A stretch of DNA of 58,117 nt, from assembly GCA_018222965.1 (NCBI GenBank), contig JAAEZH010000033.1, positions 1 to 58,117 on the forward strand, given 5' to 3'. A program made the translations under genes and the position numbers. The notes under the pieces were generated by a model. It saw only the letters and a program-made list of their open reading frames with translations, did no database searches and was not told where the DNA came from. Source of the DNA: Bacteroidota bacterium. GTDB lineage: Bacteria > Bacteroidota > Bacteroidia > Chitinophagales > Saprospiraceae. Position 1 is the stretch's first letter; each line of letters starts with the position of its first letter. Shown here piece after piece: positions 18,635 through 27,482 of the stretch.

Positions 18635-21373
18635 TCATTTTTTATCGCCTTTCAGGGGTAAAGTTATACGGAAGACGGATCCCTTTCCCGGCTGGCTGTT
18701 TACGGTGATATCTCCTTTGTGTTTTCGGATGATTTCGAGGGAAATGGGGAGCCCGAGGCCGGTGCCTTTGGGTTTGCCTTTTTGGTGATTGCTGACCTGG
18801 GAAAAGCGATCAAAAATACTGTCGAGGTCATTTTTTTCAATACCGATTCCCTGGTCAATTACCTGAATCACAGCTTCGTGATTGCGGGTATGCAATTTGA
18901 GTTCCACCTGTTGAGATTCCGAGCTTGAAAACTTGGCGGCGTTGGATAGCAGGTTGATCATTACCTGAATTAGCCGGTCTGCATCCCCCTCAATATAGAC
19001 CGGGTTTTCCGGAAGACTGAGTTTGCCTTCGAGCTGTTCTTTTTTCAGATAAGGGCGGGCACTGTTGAATGCCAGTTTGCACAAAGCACCGAGTTCCAGT
19101 TTTTCAATCTGAAATTCGCCTTTATAGGATTGCAGTTTTTCGAGGTCCAGCACCTGATTGACCAATCTGGAAATGCGGTCGCTTTCATTGACCATGATTT
19201 CCAAAAATTCCGCTTGCTTTTCCGACTCCAGATTGGGGTTGTCCCGTAGGATATTTGCCAGTGATTTTATGGAAGTGATGGGGGTGCGCAATTCGTGAGT
19301 TACGGTAGTGATAAAGTCTGCCTTAAGCCGGTCGAGTTCTTTGAGCTGGTTATTGGCAATTTTAAGTTGAGAAGTAGTGGCTTCCAGTTCGGCCGACTTC
19401 TTTTCCAGGGCTTGGCTATATCGGAAAATCTCTTGTGTTTGCTCCAGCAATTGAAGCATTTCGGCCAGACTAATGGGGTCTTCTTTTACCGCTGATCGGA
19501 TGATCGTCCGGGCAGTGGCAGAACCAATCGCTCCACTGAGATGTGTTTCTACAAATTTGACAAAACCCTCATCGGCTTTCGAAATTTTGTCCAATTGCAA
19601 TTTGTTCCTTTTTTCGTACTCCCGAAGCAATTTTTTGGCTCTTTTTCTGCCCAAAAACTGATGGAGCATGCCGATCAATTCCGCAATGTTTCCCTCCCGG
19701 CGGATGATCTCGTAATCAAGTCCGCCTTTCCGGTATTTGTGGATATTGACAAACAGATCAGCCTGGGCAATCTCCAATGCGGATTGCCTGCTAAAGAGCG
19801 ACACCAGATAAAAGGCAGTCAGATTAAAAAACAAACTCCAGAAGGCACCATGAGAAACATGATCCAAGCCATCTAGTCCGAATAATGCATAAGGTTTGAG
19901 CCATTCCAATCCAAATAAACCCTGTTCCACAAAATGACTGGATAAGATCCCCGTTTCTGCCAGCGTAGGAAGCGGAAGGGTATAGGCCCAGACCAAAAAT
20001 CCGACAATTAGCCCCCAAAGCGCTCCTTTTTTTGTAGCACCTTTCCAATATAAACCACCGATTAAAGCAGGGGCAAACTGGGCTACGCCTGCGAATGAGA
20101 TCAGTCCGATTGAAACGAGTGTGTAACCCAATCCGACAAATTTGAAATAGCCATAGGCAAAAAGCAAAACAAAGACAATGCATACCCGCCGAATGCCAAG
20201 CAGTCTTTTGGATAGATCGTCCCGGGCTACCCCTCGACCGGAAGGATTGCGCAAGAGAAGCGGCAGGACCAGATTGTTGTTGATCATGATGCTCAAAGCG
20301 ATCACGGCAACTATGACCATGCTGGTTGCAGCTGAGAATCCTCCGAGGGCTACAAACAGGGATAAAATGTCTGCATTTTGGCTCAACGGCAGACTGAGAA
20401 TGAAGGTATCGGGATCTGCAACGCCTCCGGGGAAATACAGCAATCCGGCTACAGCGATAGGCAGCACAAAGATATTAATGAGCAAAAGGTAAAGCGGAAA
20501 GGCCCAGGCCGCCTTTTTTACGTGATTTGTATTGGCATTTTCAACCACCGCCACGTGAAATTGTCGAGGCAGCAGGAGAATGGCAAAACTCGAAAGCAAC
20601 ATCAGCCAAAACCAGGTCCAGTTGTTGTGCCCGCTGGATTCGAGACTAAATAATCGCCGGATCTCAGGCACCTCGGAGCCTTGTTTAAAAAGATCGCCCA
20701 GTCCGTTAAACATCCAATAGGTTACAAAAACACCTACCAGCAAAAAGGCAAGTAATTTCAAAAGGGACTCAAAGGCCACGGCAGCTACAAGGCCTTCGTG
20801 TCGCTCATTGGCTTCCAGCTTTCGCGTGCCAAAAAAGATGGTGAAAATAGCCAGTGCCAGGGCAATAAACATCGCAGGATCCTGAAAGAGCGATACGTTT
20901 TCGAGCGAGGATTGTATGCCTTTCGGCGAATGGGTGGTCAGTATTTCATAACTCAAGGCCACTGCCTTGAGCTGAATGGAAATGTAGGGAATGATGCTGA
21001 ATACGGCGATGATGGTGGCTGTAATACCAATGGTGACACTGCGCCCGTAGCGGGAAGACAGGAAATCTGCAATCGAGGTGATCCGCTGATTTTTACTGAT
21101 CAGGATCATCTTCCTCAAAACAAACCACCAGAGCGGAGCCAGCAGGGTCGGACCCAGATAAATGGGCAAATAGCCAAAGCCGGATTCAGAGGCTTTCCCG
21201 ATGCTGCCAAAATAGGTCCAGCCCGTACAATATACTGCCAGCGAAAGGGCGTAGATGAATGGATTGTTTACGAGGCTTCGACCGGTCCTGCTAAGTCGCT
21301 CACTTCGGTAGGCAATCCAGAAGAGAAGGCTGACATACGCCAGAAAACAAATGATGATTATGATAGGACGCAT
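18635..21373 (-). CDS. Sodium:solute symporter-histidine kinase fusion sensor
   Basis: This 912-residue protein joins a sodium:solute symporter (SSS) domain of ~13 membrane helices (about residues 1-520) to a cytoplasmic sensor kinase. After a linker containing a coiled coil (about 640-680), the H-box HELRTPITSIKS places the phosphorylated His near residue 691. N-box QVMINLLSNAAKFS, G1 DQGIGIEKND and G2 GTGLGLPISLEI follow. The architecture is that of CbrA-like and related kinases, where the transporter-like part senses or transports the ligand. Context (acs, symporter, receiver protein) suggests it monitors acetate or another carboxylate. The neighbouring receiver-only protein is its probable phosphorylation partner. 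No PAS domain is evident. Confidence 0.92.
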   Translation of the reverse strand: MRPIIIIICFLAYVSLLFWIAYRSERLSRTGRSLVNNPFIYALSLAVYCTGWTYFGSIGKASESGFGYLPIYLGPTLLAPLWWFVLRKMILISKNQRITSIADFLSSRYGRSVTIGITATIIAVFSIIPYISIQLKAVALSYEILTTHSPKGIQSSLENVSLFQDPAMFIALALAIFTIFFGTRKLEANERHEGLVAAVAFESLLKLLAFLLVGVFVTYWMFNGLGDLFKQGSEVPEIRRLFSLESSGHNNWTWFWLMLLSSFAILLLPRQFHVAVVENANTNHVKKAAWAFPLYLLLINIFVLPIAVAGLLYFPGGVADPDTFILSLPLSQNADILSLFVALGGFSAATSMVIVAVIALSIMINNNLVLPLLLRNPSGRGVARDDLSKRLLGIRRVCIVFVLLFAYGYFKFVGLGYTLVSIGLISFAGVAQFAPALIGGLYWKGATKKGALWGLIVGFLVWAYTLPLPTLAETGILSSHFVEQGLFGLEWLKPYALFGLDGLDHVSHGAFWSLFFNLTAFYLVSLFSRQSALEIAQADLFVNIHKYRKGGLDYEIIRREGNIAELIGMLHQFLGRKRAKKLLREYEKRNKLQLDKISKADEGFVKFVETHLSGAIGSATARTIIRSAVKEDPISLAEMLQLLEQTQEIFRYSQALEKKSAELEATTSQLKIANNQLKELDRLKADFITTVTHELRTPITSIKSLANILRDNPNLESEKQAEFLEIMVNESDRISRLVNQVLDLEKLQSYKGEFQIEKLELGALCKLAFNSARPYLKKEQLEGKLSLPENPVYIEGDADRLIQVMINLLSNAAKFSSSESQQVELKLHTRNHEAVIQVIDQGIGIEKNDLDSIFDRFSQVSNHQKGKPKGTGLGLPISLEIIRKHKGDITVNSQPGKGSVFRITLPLKGDKK

Positions 21374-21395
21374 GCCTGTCTGTTGACGATCCTAC

Positions 21396-21409
21396 ATTCG
21401 GCGAAAGCC
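21396..21409 (+). repeat. Short GAAA-hairpin motif, GGC variant
   Basis: ATTCGGCGAAAGCC, extended to a CGGC-GAAA-GCCG hairpin, lies in the 46-base spacer between the sensor kinase and the 68-residue membrane protein gene. Confidence 0.55.
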
Positions 21410-21419
21410 GGATAAGGAA

Positions 21420-21626
21420 TTATGTTCTGAAGGTCCAAAATATCAAAATAATAACAGCCAGCCAAGCCACAAACAGGTAGGCAAATACAATCGGCACACC
21501 CAGGATAAAGCCTTCCTTTCCAAAGATGTAAATAAGGGGGAAGTTAAACAGAAGTAAACCCAGCAGAAATATGCCTACCAGGTGAGACTGTCTTTCTTTG
21601 GGTGCATTCTTGAGCTGTTCAGTCAT
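21420..21626 (-). CDS. Small two-helix membrane protein of the symporter operon
   Basis: This 68-residue protein has a short charged N-terminus (about 18 residues) and two hydrophobic segments, roughly 19-40 and 43-65, ending in FWTFRT. I recognise it only as the type of small hydrophobic protein often found beside sodium:solute symporter genes. It lies between the sensor kinase and another small membrane protein gene on the same strand, with short gaps, so co-expression is likely. It could be a transporter accessory subunit. No function is known. Confidence 0.75.
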   Translation of the reverse strand: MTEQLKNAPKERQSHLVGIFLLGLLLFNFPLIYIFGKEGFILGVPIVFAYLFVAWLAVIILIFWTFRT

Positions 21627-21657
21627 AGATTAGCTGTGATTTACAGGCAATTTAATA

Positions 21658-21670
21658 CGCTTCCGCGAAT
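21658..21670 (-). repeat. Short GNRA-hairpin motif, CGC variant
   Basis: On the minus strand this reads ATTCGCGGAAGCG, identical to the copy at 154-166. It is intergenic, just downstream of the 76-residue membrane protein gene. Confidence 0.4.
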
Positions 21671-21672
21671 GT

Positions 21673-21903
21673 TTATTTGCTGACCGCTTTATTTTGGGTT
21701 CCCAGAAGGCCAAACCAGCCGGGGTTGATGTATTTGCTTTTATTGAGGGCCCAGAGGAAAAGCAGGGCGAATGCGCCCAGTCCTACAGAAGCCAGGATGT
21801 GTCCGTTTAATTGAGATTCCAGTTGGAACCGTAAAAACAGGGTACCAAAAATGTATATGATGACAAAAATGTCGGAGGCTTTTTGACTGAGTTGGAGTTT
21901 CAT
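21673..21903 (-). CDS. Small membrane protein of the symporter operon
   Basis: The protein has 76 residues from the ATG at 21903. The open frame continues upstream into the symporter gene, but that extension is out of frame with the real symporter sequence and is disregarded. Two hydrophobic segments (about 11-25 and 34-50) are followed by NKSKYINPGWFGLLG. It does not match any family I know. Its position directly behind the symporter suggests an accessory role or a shared transcript. Confidence 0.65.
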   Translation of the reverse strand: MKLQLSQKASDIFVIIYIFGTLFLRFQLESQLNGHILASVGLGAFALLFLWALNKSKYINPGWFGLLGTQNKAVSK

Positions 21904-21970
21904 TGAAATTGTTTTATCAGTTTTGAAAAGGCAGAGGATCCTGGTTGAACCCTCTGCCTGTGGAGCATTA

Positions 21971-23695
21971 TTAATGTCCTGATGCCTGTCCTGCGCCGCG
22001 AGGCACACGGATGTCTTCCACGATTTCCTGCACTTCCTGAGGAGGAGCGGGTGTGAATCGGGAAACAATTAAGGACACGGCAAAATTAAACAGCATACCA
22101 AGTGTGCCGATACCTTCCGGGCTAATGCCAAACCAGTACTGATCGGGAGTGCCTCCACCGTACTTAAAGTACCAGATATAAACACCCGTAAACAGGAGTC
22201 CGACAATCATTCCGGATATGGCTCCCTGCATATTCATGCGCTTGGAAAAGATCCCCATGACAATCGCGGGGAAGAAGGATGCAGCTGCGAGCCCAAAGGC
22301 GAAAGCTACTACCTGAGCGACAAAGCCGGGCGGATTTATACCGAAGTAGCCGGCGATAATTACCGCAACAGCAATGGCGATCCGGGCAGAGCGCAACTCC
22401 GCTTTCTCACTGATGTCCGGCTTTAACCATTTTTTCAAAAGGTCGTGGGAAATGGATGTGGAGATCACCAGCAGCAATCCGGCAGCAGTAGAAAGAGCAG
22501 CTGCGAGGCCGCCGGCCACTACCAGCGCAATTACCCAACCGGGAAGATTGGCAATTTCCGGATTGGCCAACACCATGATGTCGCGATCAACAGTAAGTTC
22601 ATTGCCCTGCCAGCCCGCCGGCTCGGCTACAGCACTCACGAATTGTGGGCTATCATCGTTGTAATACTGAATAACGCCATCGCCGTTGAGATCCTCAAAA
22701 GCGAGGAGGCCGGTTTGCTCCCAGTTGCCAAACCATTCCGGCATGGTCGCGTATTCCTTATTATTTACGGTGTTGAAAAGATTTGTTCGTGCAAATGCGG
22801 CGATGGCTGGAGCCGTGGTATACAGGATGGCTATAAAAAGCAAGGCCCAACCAGCTGATTTACGAGCATCTGCCACCTTAGGTACCGTAAAGAAACGGAC
22901 GATAACGTGCGGCAGACCAGCGGTACCCAACATGAGTGCTGCTGTTACAAAAAACAAGTCGACTTTTCCTTTATGGGAGGTGGTATATTCCTTAAATCCA
23001 AGATCTGTGGAGAGCTGATCGAGCTTAGCCAAAAGCGCTGTACCGTCTTCCAAAGTGCCTCCGAGTCCGAATTGCGGAATGGGGTTGCCAACCATCAATA
23101 CAGATATGAATACAGCAGGCACCAGGTATGCGAAAATCAATACACAATACTGGGCTACCTGGGTATAGGTGATCCCTTTCATACCTCCCAAAACGGCGTA
23201 GAAGAATACAATACCCACCCCAATGATAACACCGGTTTCAAATTCTACTTCCAGGAAACGGGAGAAGGCAATACCCACGCCTTTCATTTGCCCGACCACA
23301 TAGGTAAAGGATACGAAAAGCGCACAAACCACGGCAACAATTCGGGCTGTTTGGGAGTAATAGCGTTCTCCAATAAAGTCGGGCACCGTAAACTTGCCAA
23401 ACTTCCTAAGGTAGGGAGCGAGCAGCAAAGCCAGCAGTACATAACCTCCGGTCCATCCGAGCAAATATTGAGCGCCCTGATATCCCATAAAGGAAATCAA
23501 ACCGGCCATGGAGATGAAGGAGGCGGCCGACATCCAGTCAGCTGCGGTAGCCATGCCATTTACGATGGGATGTACTCCTCCGCCAGCAACATAAAATTCT
23601 TTGGTGGAACCTGCTCTGGCCCAGATGGCAACAGCAATGTAGATAGCGAAGGTTGCTACCACAATGATTCCCGTCCATATTTGTATATCGTTCAT
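21971..23695 (-). CDS. Sodium:solute symporter, VC_2705/ActP-like
   Basis: This 574-residue, ~13-helix inner-membrane transporter belongs to the SSS family. The start (MNDIQIWTGIIVV), FYVAGGGVHPIVNGMATAAD near residue 35 and LLKKWLKPD near residue 418 fit the subfamily described as VC_2705 sodium/solute symporters, relatives of the acetate permease ActP. Members are normally encoded next to a DUF4212 small subunit, and here that gene is 32 bases upstream. Together with acs this indicates uptake of acetate or another short-chain monocarboxylate using a sodium gradient. The substrate is inferred from context only. Confidence 0.93.
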   Translation of the reverse strand: MNDIQIWTGIIVVATFAIYIAVAIWARAGSTKEFYVAGGGVHPIVNGMATAADWMSAASFISMAGLISFMGYQGAQYLLGWTGGYVLLALLLAPYLRKFGKFTVPDFIGERYYSQTARIVAVVCALFVSFTYVVGQMKGVGIAFSRFLEVEFETGVIIGVGIVFFYAVLGGMKGITYTQVAQYCVLIFAYLVPAVFISVLMVGNPIPQFGLGGTLEDGTALLAKLDQLSTDLGFKEYTTSHKGKVDLFFVTAALMLGTAGLPHVIVRFFTVPKVADARKSAGWALLFIAILYTTAPAIAAFARTNLFNTVNNKEYATMPEWFGNWEQTGLLAFEDLNGDGVIQYYNDDSPQFVSAVAEPAGWQGNELTVDRDIMVLANPEIANLPGWVIALVVAGGLAAALSTAAGLLLVISTSISHDLLKKWLKPDISEKAELRSARIAIAVAVIIAGYFGINPPGFVAQVVAFAFGLAAASFFPAIVMGIFSKRMNMQGAISGMIVGLLFTGVYIWYFKYGGGTPDQYWFGISPEGIGTLGMLFNFAVSLIVSRFTPAPPQEVQEIVEDIRVPRGAGQASGH

Positions 23696-23727
23696 AATTT
23701 TTTGCTTGTTTTTGTAAAGGTTTTAGA

Positions 23728-23985
23728 TCAATCTTCGTGCACATCATACTCCCTGTCCAGCTTGTTCATAAGTCGGACATAGACGAAGATGAGGACGACA
23801 AATACATAGATGGCGCCTTGCTGCGCAAACCAAAAGCCCAGTTTGAAGCCCCCGATTTCAATCTTGTTTAGCGCATCGGCAAACAGGATGCCGCAACCGT
23901 AGGAGACGATAAACCAGATGGCAAGCAGGATCCCGAGGTACTTTAAATTCTTTCGCCAGTAATCCTGTAAATTTTTGTCTGACAT
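23728..23985 (-). CDS. DUF4212 sodium:solute symporter small subunit
   Basis: The 85-residue protein has two membrane helices. YWRKNLKYLGILLAIWFIVS near the start, GFWFAQQGAIYVFV in the second helix and the C-terminal YVRLMNKLDREY are typical of the family named putative solute:sodium symporter small subunit (DUF4212, TIGR03647 type). It lies 32 bases upstream of the large symporter gene on the same strand, the usual arrangement, and probably forms a complex with it. Confidence 0.93.
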   Translation of the reverse strand: MSDKNLQDYWRKNLKYLGILLAIWFIVSYGCGILFADALNKIEIGGFKLGFWFAQQGAIYVFVVLIFVYVRLMNKLDREYDVHED

Positions 23986-24029
23986 TGGGTTGTGTTTTGT
24001 TGATTAATAATTCAGGTCAAATCGTCGGT

Positions 24030-25271
24030 CTACAGAAATACATGAGCCTGTAAACGGATTTGACTGGTCGTTTCTCTCGGATCATTCATTATGGAATGAT
24101 ATTCGAGCGTAAGTTTGGCGTTGTGCCCGTTTATGAAGTAGTTGATCCCTACATCCAGGGCAGATGGATTTTCTATTTCTGAGTAGCCCTCATAATTTGC
24201 TCTTTGGTAAGCTACATAGGGCATGATTTTGGCAGCTTTGAGGTAGTAGCCCAATTGACCATAGAAAACGCTACCTGTTCCCGCCCAGCGGGCAATATAA
24301 TTTTCTCCATAATCAAAAGCCATAAACGAGACATACCCATTGACACAATTGCCTTCGCCGACAGGCATGTCCAGAAAGGCATCAGCCGCAAAGTGCAGGA
24401 TATTGTGGTGCGTTTGCATGGTATCGTCATACATGCCATTGGGATGTGCGAAAAAGCCGGCTCCAATACCGAAAACCTTTTTACTTCCCAGATAAGTACC
24501 CACCTGAAAGGGCAATTTTGTGGATTCTCCATCAAATATATTGTATCGGAAATAGCCTTCGTAAACAGCCTGTCCCGTGGCGTTTCCATCCTGATCGGGA
24601 TTGGAAGCTCCGGTATAGGACAATTGGCTTTGGCCGCCGTAATCCGCTCCTCCGTTTAATGGGGAGCGTCCCGAACCATTGACTGCGATCCGGTAATCAA
24701 ATTTACCGGAGGCTCCTTTGGCGTATACACCGAGGTGTCGGGCAAACTGGTCGGAATATCCCAATGAATGCCACTGCACAAAAGGACGGCTTTGATCGAG
24801 CGTCATAAAATTGAGTGTGGATTGATTGGCCAGCCGGGTCATGCCTTTCCAGTAGTGCAATCCGCCGCCGATAAACAAGGCATCCAATACTTTAAATTCT
24901 GCCCAGGCATCGTGTAGAAACAATTGCGGGGCATTGGAATTATTTCCCAGAGAAGAGAGATTTCCCGGAGAAAGGCCATTGAGTCCGAAATGTGTCAGGA
25001 TCAGGAATCTGGGAGAAACCTGTGCAAATGCCAGAAATCGCGAACGGCGAATGCTGGGTGTAATGGTAAGCGGTTCTTCGTTTTGAAGATTGTTGGTGGT
25101 GGCCCAGATTTGATGCCACATGATGAAGCGGATATATTTTTTGCCGCTTTCATCAAGCTTTAGGGTTAGTGGTTGGTAAGAATGATCAACATTTTCCTGA
25201 GCCATCAGGGAACTGTTGATAAAAACTACCAGGAGAACTACCCATAATTTAGTGGTAAACATTTTTGCCAT
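24030..25271 (-). CDS. Outer-membrane porin-like protein
   Basis: The 413-residue protein starts with a signal peptide (MAKMFTTKLWVVLLVVFINSSLMAQ). The rest is rich in alternating aromatic and polar strands, such as KYIRFIMWHQIWATTNN near residue 44, and ends in a Phe-Leu strand (LQAHVFL) as outer-membrane beta-barrels do. Family assignment is uncertain; it resembles phosphate-selective or general porin-like proteins of Bacteroidota. It is the first gene of the symporter block, 45 bases before the DUF4212 gene, so it probably lets the transported carboxylate cross the outer membrane. A candidate operator lies 64-79 bases upstream of its start. Confidence 0.72.
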   Translation of the reverse strand: MAKMFTTKLWVVLLVVFINSSLMAQENVDHSYQPLTLKLDESGKKYIRFIMWHQIWATTNNLQNEEPLTITPSIRRSRFLAFAQVSPRFLILTHFGLNGLSPGNLSSLGNNSNAPQLFLHDAWAEFKVLDALFIGGGLHYWKGMTRLANQSTLNFMTLDQSRPFVQWHSLGYSDQFARHLGVYAKGASGKFDYRIAVNGSGRSPLNGGADYGGQSQLSYTGASNPDQDGNATGQAVYEGYFRYNIFDGESTKLPFQVGTYLGSKKVFGIGAGFFAHPNGMYDDTMQTHHNILHFAADAFLDMPVGEGNCVNGYVSFMAFDYGENYIARWAGTGSVFYGQLGYYLKAAKIMPYVAYQRANYEGYSEIENPSALDVGINYFINGHNAKLTLEYHSIMNDPRETTSQIRLQAHVFL

Positions 25272-25334
25272 GCGAACTGATTTTATGGTTTGAATCTTTA
25301 CCAGAGCATGTTTGTCCCACTAAAGTATATAAAT

Positions 25335-25350
25335 ATCTATATATCTAAAC
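25335..25350. promoter_or_regulatory. Candidate operator upstream of the porin/symporter operon
   Basis: ATCTATATATCTAAAC shares ATCTATATAT-TA with the reverse complement of the near-palindrome before acs. It is a possible binding site for the neighbouring ArsR protein or the response-regulator pathway. Confidence 0.35.
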
Positions 25351-25462
25351 ATAATTATGTAAAAAAATTGCATTTGCCAATAAAAAATGGCCATAGAGGG
25401 GAGTAGGCAAAGAAAATCGGGCCGGAAATAAGGGGGAGATTTAAGCGGGAGGAAGGAATGAC

Positions 25463-25476
25463 ATTCGGCGAAAGCC
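25463..25476 (+). repeat. Short GAAA-hairpin motif, GGC variant
   Basis: ATTCGGCGAAAGCC, extended to CGGC-GAAA-GCCG, sits immediately downstream of the arsR stop codon. Confidence 0.55.
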
Positions 25477-25479
25477 GTA

Positions 25480-25770
25480 TTATAGAACTTTGGTAAGTAT
25501 ATCCAGAAAACCGGCATATTCTGGTTTTGTCAGGGCATAAAGCGAATTTTTTCCATCCCGTTTTACGCGTACAACATCCTTGTTTTTCAAAATTCTAAGA
25601 TGGTGAGAAGCAACAGCCTGTTCCAAATCCAATTGCTCATAAATTTCAGTTACAGACAGTTCTTCGTTTCGCGACAGGAGATCAACGATAGCCAGTCTGG
25701 CAGGATGGGCAATGGCGCGCATGGTCTCTGTGGCATTCTCCAGGAAGTGCAGGTCGAAATGGGTTTTCAT
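25480..25770 (-). CDS. ArsR family winged-helix regulator
   Basis: This 96-residue protein is a compact ArsR-type repressor. RAIAHPARLAIVDLLS near residue 18 starts the fold, and the recognition helix-turn-helix is LSVTEIYEQLDLEQAVASHH (about 37-56). A beta-wing with VKRDGKNSLYAL follows near 74. The Cys metal-site residues of classical ArsR/SmtB members (ELCVC) are missing, so it probably does not sense metal through that site. It lies 209 bases upstream of the porin/symporter operon on the same strand. Related A/T-rich sites before acs, the porin gene and arsR itself make it a candidate regulator of the acetate module. Confidence 0.88.
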   Translation of the reverse strand: MKTHFDLHFLENATETMRAIAHPARLAIVDLLSRNEELSVTEIYEQLDLEQAVASHHLRILKNKDVVRVKRDGKNSLYALTKPEYAGFLDILTKVL

Positions 25771-25864
25771 GTCTTAAGTTCTAATTCCGTTTCAAACGGA
25801 TGGTTGTTCACACCGAAACTTGCCTTGTATGCAAATGTCTGATAAATAAGTCAAAATATCAACT

Positions 25865-25873
25865 TATATAGAT
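25865..25873. promoter_or_regulatory. Candidate operator half-site upstream of arsR
   Basis: TATATAGAT, about 95 bases before the arsR start, matches the core of the acs near-palindrome. It could mediate autoregulation. It is short and A/T rich, so chance is possible. Confidence 0.25.
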
Positions 25874-26036
25874 GTTTTCAGTTTTATCGAACATTTGGTG
25901 GCGTCTGCTTTTCTTAAGTACCCGAACAAATTTTCAATACTTTTTAGGTAGATAAGTGACTTATTCCCGGAAATTGCGTTTTATTATCTTCATTGTACAT
26001 CTTTAACACACACACTAACAGAAACCTCTTTTGTTT

Positions 26037-27482
26037 ATGTCTCAACCAAGTCTGGCCACAAAGATCCTTCCAGGAGAATTTGAACCTGAAAACCACTGGT
26101 ATCCCAAAGCTTTAAATGCTACAATACATCCATTGGTTAACTTCTTTATGCATCTGAGTAAAGATCGCATAATCAAGCGGTATTGCCACTTACATCCAAA
26201 GGTGCGACCCCAAATTTTGGAAGAAGTTTTAACCTACCAGCCCAAGTATTTTAGATGGGCGGGGGCTGACCTTATGCACGTTACGGATGCAGAGGGCAAC
26301 CGCCATATGGTTGTCATTGAAAATAATTCCTGTCCCTCCGGACAAAAATCCATGCCACTCCTGGACGATCATCAGGAAATGGGAGGTTACCGCACTTTAG
26401 TGGAAAAAACCATCAGGCCATATCTCGATAAAAGAACCCGGAAATTTGAAGGAGAACTCGCGGTTGTATACGACAAGAACCCTATGGAAGCTAAAGGATA
26501 TGCCCATGCTTTGGCTACCGTTTACAACGAACCGGTAAATCTGGTTACCTACTATCACGATGATCCGAATCCGGGCGTACGATTTTCCGACGGGATTATG
26601 GAGGTGCGTACTGAAAAAAATACCTGGATACCAATTCGGGGAGCCTTTCGGTATTTGACTCAAAAACCCTGGACCCGATTGCCGCTGCACTCAAAAACGC
26701 GCATTTTGAATCCGGTGGTATCCTGTTTGGCTGGTGGTCGAAATAAGATGGTCGCATCCAAGGCCTATGATTTGTATAATTCGACCCTTCGGGAAAGCGG
26801 ACTTGAGATCCTGACTCCTGAAACCATCTGGGATGTTAGCAAAGCCGAAATCCCCTTGTGGGTACAAAAGCTGGGCGGACAGGCTGTGATCAAAAACCCC
26901 TATAGCAATGCCGGACAGGGCGTCTGGACGATTGTTACCGAGCAAGAGTTGGATGACTTTATGGAGAAGGAGCACGATTACGGACGATTCATTGTTCAAA
27001 GCCTCATCGGTAATTACCAATGGAGTTCACGTTCTTCGAAAGGCAAGTTCTACCATGTGGGAACCATGCCTTCGGAAAAAGGAAATACTTACGTGGCCGA
27101 TATTCGCTTGATGGTAAGTGCCACCAATTCGGGGATTCGTCCGTTGGGAGTATATGCCAGACGGGCATTAAAACCGCTGGCTGAGGAGATTGATGATGGA
27201 ACTGCTTCCTGGGACATGTTGGGGACAAACCTTTCGCTCAAAAATACAGATGGAAGTTGGGACTCAGATACTACCCGCCTGATGTTGATGGACCGAAGAG
27301 ATTTCAACAGATTGGGAATCGGTTTGGACGATCTTATTGAAGCATATATTCAAACGGTTTTGTCGATGATTGCCATTGACAAAATGTCTGTAAAACTATA
27401 CAATAGTAAAGGTAAGTTTCGGGCGAGATTGTTTAAGTCTCTAAATGATGACCCGGCCTTATTAGACGAGATTTTGTTATGA
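26037..27482 (+). CDS. Uncharacterised ATP-grasp family ligase
   Basis: The protein has 481 residues from the ATG at 26037. Two extra codons from a TTG are possible but not needed. The central part has ATP-grasp traits: GGQAVIKNPYSNAGQGVWTI near residue 282 resembles the ATP-binding Lys strand and Gly-rich loop, and YVADIRLMVSATNSG near residue 352 the metal/phosphate region. An N-terminal ~190-residue part with VVIENNSCPSGQKSMP is distinctive and unplaced. ATP-grasp enzymes join a carboxylate to an amine or thiol through an acyl phosphate. The stop overlaps the start of the next ATP-grasp gene (ATGA), and an aspartoacylase-like gene follows. A small peptide-like product is likely, but its identity is unknown. 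Confidence 0.72.
   Translation: MSQPSLATKILPGEFEPENHWYPKALNATIHPLVNFFMHLSKDRIIKRYCHLHPKVRPQILEEVLTYQPKYFRWAGADLMHVTDAEGNRHMVVIENNSCPSGQKSMPLLDDHQEMGGYRTLVEKTIRPYLDKRTRKFEGELAVVYDKNPMEAKGYAHALATVYNEPVNLVTYYHDDPNPGVRFSDGIMEVRTEKNTWIPIRGAFRYLTQKPWTRLPLHSKTRILNPVVSCLAGGRNKMVASKAYDLYNSTLRESGLEILTPETIWDVSKAEIPLWVQKLGGQAVIKNPYSNAGQGVWTIVTEQELDDFMEKEHDYGRFIVQSLIGNYQWSSRSSKGKFYHVGTMPSEKGNTYVADIRLMVSATNSGIRPLGVYARRALKPLAEEIDDGTASWDMLGTNLSLKNTDGSWDSDTTRLMLMDRRDFNRLGIGLDDLIEAYIQTVLSMIAIDKMSVKLYNSKGKFRARLFKSLNDDPALLDEILL

Noticed and set aside
21904-22068. Upstream extension of the 76-residue membrane protein
   Set aside because: It overlaps the symporter C-terminus out of frame and reads as Arg/Ser-rich nonsense.
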